NCBI RefSeq assembly: GCF_032854445.1
Contig: NC_088305.1
Coordinates: forward strand, 29,166,628-29,230,627
DNA length: 64,000 nt
Source of the DNA: Liolophura sinensis
Taxonomy: Eukaryota; Mollusca; Polyplacophora; Chitonida; Chitonidae
Direction: 5' to 3'
The position numbers were made by a program, and so were the translations under genes. Shown one piece after another: positions 12,201 through 20,039 of this stretch. Position 1 is the first letter of the stretch, and every line of letters starts with the position of its first letter. A model generated the notes under the pieces. It was given only the letters and a program-made list of their open reading frames with translations, did no database searches and was not told the DNA's origin.

Positions 12201-15200
12201 TCTACTTGGCCTAAATTCATTTCGTTTTCATATTTATTGCCGTGTACAGTCACACTCATATTTTTTCCTTATACGATGACAATGAGAAAACAGAGCGCAG
12301 GGCGTAAAACTCAGATCGACATCAGCATGTGATACTGTAAAGTACTTATTATTCGCTGGAATTTATTTTCTGGGATTTTCTCCACAAAAATGTTTGTGGG
12401 AATTTTTTTTCACGTATTTAAGAGAATACTGAAAAACAAATCTTAAAATGATCCAAGATATAATATGGTCTAAAATTATTCGAGCTCGTCACACAAGTAT
12501 CATCATGGGTGGTTTTAACCCTCCTTTGTTTCCTACGGTGTCGCTAATCCTCGTGATCTGAAATTTTGGCCTTAGCACCAGAGTTCGTATATATTTAAAC
12601 CACAATTTGCCTTCCCTGCTGTTAAAAAATTTAGCTGGCCCATCAGGCTTTCTTAGCGCAACTCCCGCAGCCTGGCAAAGGTTTCACTTCATCATTTCAA
12701 TTCAATATTGGATATTTTTCGCTGTAAATTATTGACCACGAAATCTGCGAAAATTAAGTACTTGACAGTATGCAGATAGGGCAGAAGATAAATGGTCTCT
12801 AAGAAAGGTTAGATTATGTACACAGTCACACACGTCTACATTCCCTCATTGTACGACCGCGTCCATGTAACTAACCATGCACCTTCCTTACCTGAGCAGA
12901 CGCAACAACTCTGGACAACTCTGTGGATGAAAAACAAATTTCATCTATTTAATCGAGGTGAGCCCTGAAAAAACAACTGACATTGTTGGAAAAACTAAAC
13001 CATGAAATCTCAGCATGACAATTTTGAATGCCACAGTGGGTCGTGGTTGCACTGAAACAAAGGAATCCCCTGTTCTCTAGATGACATTTGTACCCGTTAG
13101 CTGAATTCAAATCTCACGTTATATTAGAGTCATGACATTTATTTAATTAATTTATCTGACTACTGTTTAATGCCATTGTCAACAATATTCCACTTATAAG
13201 ATGGAAGCCAGCTTTATGGGTAGAAGAAACCGGGGTGCCTGAAATAAACCACCGCCCTTTGGAATATAATTGGCAAACATGTGTCATGTTGGCAGAAGGC
13301 AAACGGCTTCCAACAAACTTTGTACAAAAGCACATAATAGAGTACCATCCACCATTTATTCCACCAATGACTTGAAAACAATTGAAGCAAAGGGATGTGG
13401 GAATTCCCAGTACAAACTTAGTATTGTACCCAAATTTTCTATATTTATTTAGTTGATTGGTGTTTTACACCATACTCAACAATATTTCACTTATATGACA
13501 GCAGCCAGTATTATGGTGGGAGGAAACCTTGCAGAGTCCGGGGATACCAACGACCATCAGGTTGCTGCCGGACCTTTCTACATACGGGCTGGTCTTGAAC
13601 TCACAGCGACTGCATTGGTGACAGGCTCCTTGATCATTGCGCCATGCTGACACTCTAACCACAACAGCCACGGAGGCACCCAAACTCACATCTCTTGCTA
13701 TCTCGCAAATGAAAAGCAAGCACCTCAACCTCTCGGACATGTTGTCCTGACATCGGCTTTAGGACTACTACTGTTAGAATTCTACCCGAGTTGGATACTC
13801 ACAGTAGCCTCCCCTTGGTGAGCTATCCTCACATCTCGGACAGCCTTCTCAGGGTCCAGGTACACCTCCACATAGAACATGTCTGAGCTCAGGACAGCAC
13901 TGTTTGGCAGCTTCTCAGAGAAATTCAGTCCTGTCTGCCTCGATATACAGCGTAAACGAGCCAGCATTGACTGCTGGGTAAAAACTGAAACAACAACAAC
14001 AGGCACATATGTCAGCACATTTTAATGGTCAGGGTTGACGCGAGATGCCAGCTTCAAAAATAGCATTGACTGCTGGGTAAGAACTGAAACAAAAACAACA
14101 ATCACATATGTCAGCACATTTGAACCGCCGGGGTTGATACCAGATGTCAGATTCAAACACAGCATTGACTGCTGGGTGAGAACTGAAACAACAACAGCAG
14201 GCACATATCAGCACATTTAATCTGTCAATGTTGCAGACACAAAATGTTTTCACACAATTTCCTAACTCACATATCTCACAAGTTTTTGTATATGATATTG
14301 TTTTAGGGGTTATAGTGCAATGAGGAGATGGGACTTATGAAGAAAGTAATAAAAAAATGATTTACAAACATGTGTGAAAGAGGACAGAGATGTTAATTCT
14401 GATCTACCAGGGTTTGTACTGGTATATGAAAATGAAATTTGAAATGAGTTTTCAAAGAGTTTTCAAGGAGTTTTCCAGGGTTTTTTTTCTCATTTTCAAG
14501 GTTAGTTTAAACATACCATGGTGTAAACTATAGACTATATTTTAAGTCTGAATTATAGATGCTTTAATTTGCATGCATGTATATTGAATAGTATGCTTGC
14601 TTTTGCAAGAAATATCTGCCCTTCACCTCTGTAATGCGACACATTCTTTGACCCGGCCTTGGTTCAGTTAAAAAATTAACATCATATGTCATTATGCAGG
14701 GCTTTCCCTGGGTCAGATTTTTTTTTAGCCAGTCACTTTAGCCACTCATCAGATTTTGTAGTAAATTGAAATTATGAAATTGTTATTTCTTATGTAACAA
14801 CATCACAATATTGGTTGGAAACGTAAATTCTGGTTCAGTTAATGTCAAACAAATTCCTGCTAAAATAATAGAACTAACTTTCTGTATGTTTAGTGAATTA
14901 AATATTTATTTAAGTCTAAGATCGCTTTGTGATCCAAGGGCCTGATGTTGAGTGTCATCTCACCTTTGATGGCAGACTGAAGGGTGTCCAGACATCTCTG
15001 TATGTGAATTCTGTCCAGTGTCTCTGCCAAGTGCCGCTTCTCCTGCTGTCAACACAAATCACTGAAGTCATATATGTTAATCACCACTGTATGCATTCAG
15101 GATACAGTTAAAACTTTCTTAATTGGGAGTTACACCCAAACCGATAAGAGACAATGGGATTGGCCAATTGGGAATTTTACTTTTATTTCTTGATTCTAAT

Positions 15201-17337
15201 AAGTGAAAAAGATAGGGATCTTAAAAGTAACCATGGTCATGGGGTTTCCCCCGGGTTTTGCCTAGTTTCCTCCAACCATAATGCTGACCGCTGTAATATA
15301 AGTTAAATATTCTTGTGTACAGCGTAAAACATTAATCAAATCAAATAAATAAAAGCAACTAATACTGACAGAAAAAAAAAAAAACCTGCCAAATTTTATC
15401 GTAGGGCCTTTTTTTTTTGAGGATCCGTCTGGTTATGCCCTATTAAGATACATGTATTTTTAACGATGACCTCGGTCACAGTATTTGATTAGTGGTTTTA
15501 GCCATACTCTCAAGGATATTTCACTTGCATATGCAAGAAAACAGTCAGGAAAATTCTGCCTCTGTAGAAGAAAAGACAACACATAACATAACCGTAATTA
15601 TTTCGGAAGATGGAAACAGACCTTAAAAGCCACGCCCAATTTTTCTCATAACAATGTTTATGGTTATTTTTCGCTTTGCTACAGTGAGGCGACACCTGGA
15701 CAGTATTGAATACTGCAGCTAGTTCCACTCAGATGTTAGTCTTACTTCTGTAATTATTCAACCCATTCCGATGTGTGCCAGGTATTTCTTTAAGTATATT
15801 CTGAAGGCATTATTCTGTTTAGACTGATAACATTACATTTTCTGTGAAGCCCTGAAATTAGCCCCTCCAACCAATGGAGTTTTGTCTCCAAAATCTAATT
15901 ATAAATGTGCATAAATTGCACTGAAAGTTTCATATGCGAAAAGGTTGAGGATTTACAGTAGGTCACCCAAAAGAAATTTGTCAATGCATAATTTTAGTGA
16001 CATGTTGTTTCTGACGTGCCATTTTGTGATGAGACCTTGTAGTCTGCCTTGTACACCGGCACTCTGAACACATTTGCACACCTAGACGGAATACCATTTG
16101 ATCTGAATGACCGGTGTCCAATGCCATAACACACCTTTAGCCGGAAGTTAAAAGTTCAACTTGTAAATTCTAACTAAAGGTCTCTAATGCAGAAGATTTC
16201 ACATTTACTACTAGCCCAGAATAAACTACAGGGCCCAGCTGTTCAAAACTGTTAAGATTTAATACTAGGTTTAATTTTAAGCTAAGTCTTCACTTTCGCA
16301 TTTGGCCCCACAAATAATTGTGTAGCAGTATATTAAATATGAGCTAAAATCTGCTGCTTCTGGGCAAAGGTAATATCTGCTGAATTTGGCTAAAACCTTT
16401 AATACAAAATATGACTTAATAGCAGTATTAGCTAATACACTTTTGAACAACTGGGCCCTGGCCTTTCAAACAGGAAACTGATGAAGCCTTCTACAAATAT
16501 ATGAAACACAGGTTTTCACCTGCTGAGTGAGCTTTGTGCATAGAGCATAATGGTGGAAGGCTACAGATCTCCCACAACCTGAACACTGCCTGAACACCTT
16601 CCAGTCTGCAACCTAACTGACCAGGTAATAACTTGATCCACAGAGCAAAACTTTCTCCAAAACACATGTATTACCGCAGATCTTCCAACCTTTTCAACCA
16701 CTAAATCACTTTTTTCCAGTGGTTTTGTACGCATACAATTGTCAGGCTAATGATGCTAAAAATGATTTGCTGGTGTCATCAAAGATACAAGCTTCACAAA
16801 ACTGTGCAAACTATTTTTCTACTCATATACTTCTCTCAGAATGTTCCAAAATATTGGTTGCAGAGGCCTTTGAAATAGTTCAGAATTGAGGTAAACCAAG
16901 TCTTCACACAATTAGTGATAAAAGTAACAACCATTTTTTCAAAATATATCTGACAGCAACATGCTTACAAGAGGTGTACCTAAATGGTAGATTGCCATGC
17001 AATTGTCTCGGCTGATGTCTTTTTTTTTTATCCAATCATATCGCCCTTATTTTCAATCTTCAGCCCGACACCGTGGTTAGCTGTTTTACGTATGCTGGTC
17101 CTAACTGTTTGATTTACCAATTATCTGATAAATTTCCAAGGCTTGCAGTTTAACTTTTTGGGTATGTAAACATCACCCTCGTTCAATACACGAGCATTAA
17201 CAAGACCCAAGGTTCTATGGTTAACTTACAGTGACTACAGAACGCAGCGCTTTGATGCTGTCGGCCCAGGATCTCTGCTCCACACACTTCCCCCTCAGCC
17301 TCTCCATCAAGGCAGACAACTCCTGCTCCTCAGCCAT
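1..17337 (-). CDS. MED1: Mediator of RNA polymerase II transcription subunit 1 (15 coding exons, 3' end outside window)
   Basis: MED1 is the Mediator subunit that bridges nuclear receptors and other activators to RNA polymerase II in the nucleus. Splicing the 15 exons listed below gives one continuous frame of 1551 codons up to the left edge; human MED1 is about 1580 residues, so roughly the last 100 or fewer are probably missing. Diagnostic matches to the family are SSDMFYVEVYLDP (exon 3), HALQSLETDL (exon 6), VSKIHFTHP and LIGSCV (exon 12), CLSVPVTMRA (start of exon 15) and GSLSAVIDKL (near the left edge). Residues about 1-490 form the folded Med1 domain. Three LXXLL receptor-binding motifs follow at residues about 561, 589 and 607, then a Ser/Lys/Pro-rich disordered tail. 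All introns are GT-AG and phases agree at every junction. The start in exon 1 is chosen because MAEEQELSALMERL aligns with the human MSSLLERL region and upstream exons do not continue the frame. Confidence 0.95.
2821..2973 (-). other. MED1: Cluster of three LXXLL nuclear-receptor boxes in MED1
   Basis: Read on the minus strand: LSDLL at 2959-2973, NPMLASLL ending at 2875, SPMLSKLL ending at 2821. Human MED1 has two boxes, in NPILTSLL and HPMLMNLL contexts. The second and third motifs here share that x-P-[IM]-L context, so they are the likely equivalents. The first is extra. Confidence 0.8.
3218..3911 (-). other. MED1 intron 14, nothing else seen
   Basis: 694 bp of AT-rich intron with no repeat or ORF I would support. 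Confidence 0.85.
3912..4017 (-). CDS. MED1: MED1 coding exon 14
   Basis: 106 nt after CTGTTATAG, donor GTAATG. It encodes ELDLSDITSVKCRVLC then DDHATKVFQ, equivalent to human VMDVQDSTHVSCKLY and TDDFIAKVVQ. Its last two bases AG join A at 3217 as Arg. Confidence 0.9.
4581..4676 (-). CDS. MED1: MED1 coding exon 13
   Basis: 96 nt after TATGTTACAG, donor GTAAGG. It encodes DCDSMVFEVTALSLQHVCV then TFEHPLQEAMAT, equivalent to the human LLQFEVCPL and FQHPVNDSL segments. Confidence 0.9.
4677..6422 (-). other. MED1 intron 12 region, nothing recognised
   Basis: Note that this interval is the intron between exons 13 and 12. Short open frames occur but lack coding character. Confidence 0.8.
6423..6612 (-). 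CDS. MED1: MED1 coding exon 12
   Basis: 190 nt after AACTTCAG, donor GTAAGA. It encodes TLPDQQHRYYLQEG, then MVSKIHFTHPTHVPQILVHL, then LIGSCVRPSAKK. It aligns closely with human LPGQQHCYFL, LVSKITFQHPGRVPLIL and LIGSCVK. Confidence 0.95.
6823..6905 (-). mobile_element. 3' fragment of the same SINE
   Basis: 'gttgttttacaccgtactca' and 'agaatacttcacttat' match the tail of the copy at 7,267. Confidence 0.75.
7067..7167 (-). CDS. MED1: MED1 coding exon 11
   Basis: 101 nt after GTGTGCAG, donor GTGAGT. It encodes VDMRQGMESRSLLSLIVED and ends ITSVQELFV, equivalent to the human PLYELITQFEL to MRFYAA stretch. Exon 12 follows in phase 0. Confidence 0.85.
7267..7540 (-). mobile_element. tRNA-derived SINE, near full length
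   Basis: On the minus strand it starts with a tRNA-like head: 'cctccgtggctcagtcggtt' (A box) and 'gagttcaagtcc' (B box). A central domain follows with 'cagcaacctgcggatgg' and 'accataatgctggccgccgt', then 'aagtgaaatattcttg', and a poly(A) tail (T-run at 7,270-7,290). It is the best copy of the family in the window. The superfamily name is not certain. Confidence 0.9.
7765..7889 (-). CDS. MED1: MED1 coding exon 10
   Basis: 125 nt after CTGTTGCAG. It encodes LPSFSALSNMNSCTLPACF then VLRLPKAIPL, matching human PSFSSITSANSVDLPACF and LKFPQPIPV. The donor is GTTAGT after 7765, a less common but acceptable site that is forced by the reading frame of exon 11. Confidence 0.88.
8196..8315 (-). mobile_element. 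Truncated SINE
   Basis: A TTTA-rich tail, 'caagaatatttcacttatac' and 'ggtgggaggaaaccgagcag' are recognisable. The tRNA head is missing. Confidence 0.85.
8582..8696 (-). CDS. MED1: MED1 coding exon 9
   Basis: 115 nt between an AACGGCAG acceptor and a GTATTT donor. It encodes ELGHSVTVCLDS then KLQTMPLMTVNTLQEGK, aligned with the human LGMNASVTIEG segment. Divergence is higher here, but both splice phases fit. Confidence 0.85.
8850..8980 (+). mobile_element. MITE-like element
   Basis: Ends are inverted: 'ctgtaattcttcaacctt' on the left and 'aaaaggttgagtaac' on the right. The internal 'tctccaaaatcaaatcacaa' matches the copies at 15,748 and 37,900. Confidence 0.6.
9435..9521 (-). CDS. MED1: MED1 coding exon 8
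   Basis: 87 nt after TTTTTTACAG, donor GTGAAA. It encodes LPMKLIYFVSPYDLLNKT, equivalent to human LMNLKYYVSPSDLLDDKT. It ends TVE plus one base. Confidence 0.93.
9829..9896 (-). CDS. MED1: MED1 coding exon 7
   Basis: 68 nt after TTTTTGCAG, donor GTAAGT. It encodes INGVGNYIHKSPLGILIPRN, equivalent to the human HGSVGYLTPRSGG segment. The last G joins exon 8 as Gly. Confidence 0.9.
10540..10690 (-). mobile_element. Strongly diverged SINE
   Basis: The 'catttatatgatggcc' and 'ggcaagttactggccgtc' positions match the family in order, with many substitutions. Confidence 0.45.
10902..10976 (-). CDS. MED1: MED1 coding exon 6
   Basis: 75 nt after TTTGTTTCAG, donor GTGAGA. It encodes KQRTKAFHALQSLETDL then LLAQLQ, matching the human LALQSLEQDL helix of the Med1 domain. 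Phases are 1 in and 2 out, both satisfied by the neighbours. Confidence 0.92.
11440..11720 (-). repeat. About 119-bp tandem duplication carrying the MED1 exon 5 donor
   Basis: 'tttgtgctcaccactccaaa' starts at 11522 and 11641, and 'cttacttatctcc' (the exon 5 donor region, reversed) occurs at both 11582 and 11701. More diverged units with 'tctcccttgttgatag' extend left to about 11,110. Confidence 0.9.
11706..11777 (-). CDS. MED1: MED1 coding exon 5
   Basis: 72 nt after TCTTACCAG, ending GGAGATAA before GTAAGT. It encodes AGEFTQFTKHLEGL then IVGDK, aligned with the human FDEFSKHLKGL and PGDNK segments. A near copy of its donor region lies about 119 bp away at 11582-11594. Confidence 0.9.
11778..12891 (-). 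other. MED1 intron 4, nothing firm
   Basis: AT-rich. A stretch at about 12,230-12,290 faintly resembles the SINE tail ('ttccttatacgatgac') but is too diverged to call. Confidence 0.7.
12892..12920 (-). CDS. MED1: MED1 coding exon 4 (29-nt microexon)
   Basis: A 29-nt exon between a CATCCACAG acceptor and a GTAAGG donor. It encodes SCPELLRLL plus two bases of the next Ser. It is needed to join GEAT (exon 3) to SAGEFTQFTKHLEGL (exon 5), and it reproduces the human SCPELVQQL segment. Confidence 0.85.
13139..13330 (-). mobile_element. Diverged SINE copy or related family
   Basis: 'atattccacttataagatgg' and 'agaagaaaccgggg' match the family tail, but the middle differs. Confidence 0.55.
13451..13683 (-). 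mobile_element. tRNA-derived SINE, nearly complete
   Basis: It has the tail 'attggtgttttacaccatac', the central 'attatggtgggaggaaacc' and the head 'cttgaactcacagcgact' through 'agccacggaggcacc'. Confidence 0.9.
13803..13984 (-). CDS. MED1: MED1 coding exon 3
   Basis: 182 nt. The phase of exon 2 requires the acceptor TGTTTCAG before 13984, giving VFTQQSMLARL at the junction. The exon contains LSSDMFYVEVYLDPEKAV and RIAHQGEAT, the strongest MED1 signature in the window. The donor is GTGAGT after 13803. The acceptor and first codons are triplicated in the upstream intron (see the repeat at 13963-14218). Confidence 0.93.
13963..14218 (-). repeat. 99-bp repeat carrying the MED1 exon 3 acceptor, 3 copies
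   Basis: Copies start at 13963, 14062 and 14161 on the plus strand with 'agcattgactgctgggt', then 'gaactgaaac' and an A/C-rich tract. On the gene strand each has a pyrimidine/G tract, TTTCAG and the codons for TQQSML. The copy at 13963 leads into exon 3; the others end in diverged sequence. Confidence 0.93.
14964..15045 (-). CDS. MED1: MED1 coding exon 2
   Basis: 82 nt after a GTTGACAG acceptor, donor GTGAGA. It encodes QEKRHLAETLDR and then CLDTLQSAIK, aligning with the human EKR and CLETLQKALK segments. It ends in phase 1, with a G that joins exon 3 as Val. Confidence 0.9.
15238..15356 (+). mobile_element. Truncated SINE, plus orientation
   Basis: Central domain and tail only: 'tttcctccaaccataatgct', 'aaatattcttgtgtacagcg', then (AAATA)-like tail. 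Confidence 0.88.
15748..15958 (+). mobile_element. MITE-like element, best inverted ends
   Basis: Starts 'ctgtaattattcaacc' and ends 'aaaaggttgaggatttacag', a near-perfect inverted pair. There is no coding capacity. Confidence 0.65.
16672..16892 (-). mobile_element. MITE-like element, second subfamily, inverted copy
   Basis: 'caaccttttcaaccactaaa' and 'acttctctcagaatgttcca' correspond to the reverse complement of the 46,120 copy. Confidence 0.6.
17230..17337 (-). CDS. MED1: MED1 coding exon 1 (start codon)
   Basis: 36 codons from ATG at 17337 to a GTAAGT donor after 17230. The exon itself begins at 17339 after a TTGTGCAG acceptor. It reads MAEEQELSALMERLRGKC and continues to ALRSVVT, matching the MED1 N-terminus (LLERL, then W-S/A-x-x-IK). 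It ends in phase 0. Confidence 0.88.
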
Positions 17338-17571
17338 CCCTGCACAACTAAGAGTTAACAACATTCATGTACACGTAATCAACAAAAAAAAATTTTAATA
17401 AAAACTTAAAATAAAATTTGAAAAAAATTCTTGTCTCATTATTAATGCATCATTATGTGAGTTTAGAGCACAAACTTACATGGCCACAGAATGTCATCCA
17501 TTGTAACAGTCCATGTAATTATGCTCCCAGCTGAATGCATTTTGTGAAAAACAGCCAAGAAGTTTATTATA

Positions 17572-17790
17572 TACCCTAAATGAGCTCAAATTTAGCCCTC
17601 AAAAGTGCATTTTTAGGGGAAAATAAATGTCATAACATATCATTTTTGGTGATGAAATGTAGAGAATTACTGTTTCACTATAAATATGTCTGGTGTCTGA
17701 GGATTTTCTACTACTATGACAGTCCCTGCCACAGACCTCAATAAAATATAAAGCTAAAGAAGCCATAGATGGATTCAACCTGGTTACATT
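17572..17790 (+). repeat. Dispersed repeat, copy 1 (second at about 38,925-39,110)
   Basis: 'aaaagtgcatttttagggga' and 'aataaatgtcat', then 'gatgaaatgtagag', correspond to 'aaaagtgcatttgtagaggc', 'aataaatgccat' and 'gatgaaacttacat' at the second site. Confidence 0.65.
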
Positions 17791-17980
17791 GTCCAAGCTG
17801 ACAATTTCAGGTAAAAGTAGCTTTCGTAAGTACAAGTAAGTGTTGAACATAAGAGCCACTCTCCACAGATTTCACTGACATAAGCCGACTTCTGGATATC
17901 TGGATGCGTGTCCATCTATTTACGGTTACAAACCTCAACAACAATTATTCTGAAATGACCAAAAGTGTGTTTAAACTTAC

Positions 17981-18060
17981 CGAGAGGTGGGCTCCTACTC
18001 TAGGGCAGAGAGTTCTGCTTCTACTGGGCAGTCCCCCCACTGCCAATACAGGGGGTGTGG
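17981..18060 (-). other. Possible alternative 5' UTR exon of MED1
   Basis: An 80-nt GC-rich segment is flanked by a TGTTTCAG acceptor and a GTAAGT donor on the minus strand, between the promoter and coding exon 1. Joined to the 25,652 donor it gives an in-frame TAG, so it could only be non-coding. Splice signals alone support it. Confidence 0.3.
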
Positions 18061-18230
18061 CTGAAACACACAATTCATACACAGATTATAAATACATGTA
18101 TAGTCAGCATGTCCGTTTGACTGGTGAAGGTTTGACATGCTTAAATATCAAATACATACAGACTTCATATTACTCTTGCTTTTGTACTGCAAACCCACTG
18201 AAAGTGCTTTTTTGTAAGATTTAGTTATAT

Positions 18231-18400
18231 ATCTGATTGGTGTTTTACGTTGTGCTCAAGACTATTTCACTTAAACGATGGCGGCCATGGAAAATGGGCA
18301 GAGCCAGTGGGGAACTCAAGACCATCCGCAGGTTGCTGGAAAACTTTTCCACGCCCGTCCGGAGAGGACGCCAGCATGAGCTGGACTAACAGCAAAAGCA
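18231..18400 (-). mobile_element. SINE lacking the tRNA head
   Basis: 'attggtgttttacgttgtgc', 'acgatggcggcc' and 'gaccatccgcaggttgctgg' match in order. Confidence 0.88.
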
Positions 18401-18519
18401 TTGGTGATTTGTTGTAAGAACATATGAAACTGGGCTTGAAATTAACACCTGTCTGCATGTTTCGGGCAGCCACAGGCGCAGGAAAAGCTGTACTGGGACC
18501 GGTGCTTTTGTGAAGCACA

Positions 18520-19385
18520 TTTTTCTATTTCTAATATTTTGGATCGGGAAGAGGATTCTGCTGGATGGAACATTTAACCTGAATGTATCATTACTATCTG
18601 TAAGTGAAATAAGAAACGAAGCACTGTAAGAAACCCCTAAACCATATTTTGACTTTCTGCCAAAACTACATTGGTTGGATTCACCAATTTCTGGGCTTTA
18701 CAAAAAGTATAATTTCATCTCTATACGGAATAATAAATTTAGAATATGCACACTTGAATAAACAATCTGCAAACATGTGAAAAGTTTGAAGAATTACAGT
18801 TAGTAATTATTGGTCAGCTACAAGTAATGTTGTACTGTAACAAACAAATTAATCATCGGTCTCCGTTAAATATAATAAGTCATCCCTGACATGCAGCACC
18901 GTAACATTGCTAACACAAACGATAACCAAATAATAAAGGTATTAAAAGTGCATGTTATAAGATGTACATGAATATAAAATGTGTACAGATTTATCAGCTT
19001 GGATTTAATAAAAGAAATAAATACATGTACATGATGTGCATTGAAATACATCTAACTTTACTCTTGTTCTAAGTTTGGGGACAGATATTGGTAGTGCTGA
19101 AAGCAGAATATTACATTTCTTTTCCAGCTCTTTTCAAAAGGTATGAATATGTTGTTCATTAGATGGTCTCACCATGTGAGAAAAAAAGAAAGTAAATATT
19201 CCTGCTACAATTACATGCATACTGGCAGAAAAGAGCAGACCAGGGGTTCCAAAAATTGGAAGAAATAGGGTACAGAGACTATCGAGGAAATGAGAACCGA
19301 ATGAATTTGTCACTGTAATATTTCTCTGCCAGCTCCTCCGGAACAGGATTTTCTGAGGACCAGTTATAATGTCACAATCCTTGTT
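18520..19385 (-). other. MED1 first intron, unassigned stretch
   Basis: No exon, tandem array or clear element seen. Confidence 0.75.
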
Positions 19386-19388
19386 TGT

Positions 19389-19640
19389 TCATTTATTTAT
19401 TTATTTCATTGGGGCTTTACACCAGAGCTACATTACAATAGAACATTTCACTTATATGACGGTGGCCAGCATTATGGTGAGAGGAAACCAAGCTCTGCTC
19501 AGGGGAAACCCACGTGACGGCTATTGCTGGTAGATCTTCTCACATACGGCTGCAGAGGAAGTCAGCATGAGCTGGACTTGAACTCACAGCGACCGTTTTG
19601 GTGAGAGGCACCTACACGTAGGTCATTGCACCGCGGTTAT
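19389..19640 (-). mobile_element. tRNA-derived SINE, nearly complete
   Basis: A TTTA-repeat tail, 'tatgacggtggccagcatta' and the B-box region 'cttgaactcacagcgacc' are present. Confidence 0.88.
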
Positions 19641-19828
19641 TTGAAATAAAGGTAAATAACTGTGTATGTAAACAGTCATGTCTATGTTCACATTATATTT
19701 TTGGCTGATCACCTGCCCTAATTTTCGATCTTTTGGATGTCAGTTTCATTTGGCAGTTTCCAATTTTCAGTATACCAATGATTTGAAACATGCATGTACC
19801 AGAAACAATTGTGAGTTACAGTCTATCA

Positions 19829-20035
19829 GAGATAACTTGCATCATAACCATGATCCTCATTTTACCCCACACCATACAGCAATAATTTGCATCATAACCA
19901 TCATCCTCGTTTTACCCTATACCATACAGCAATAATCTGCATCATAACCATCATCCTTGTTTACCCCACATCATATGGCAATACCCCAAATCATACAGCA
20001 ATAACATGCATCATACCCATCATCCTCTTTTTACG
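19829..20035. repeat. About 50-bp repeat, 4 copies
   Basis: Copies share 'tgcatcataaccatcatcct' and 'accatacagcaata'. They lie in the first MED1 intron. Confidence 0.85.
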
Positions 20036-20039
20036 CTTT

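Noticed and set aside
19389-19640. tRNA gene candidates at SINE heads
   Set aside because: The tRNA-like boxes are parts of diverged SINEs with no foldable complete tRNA.
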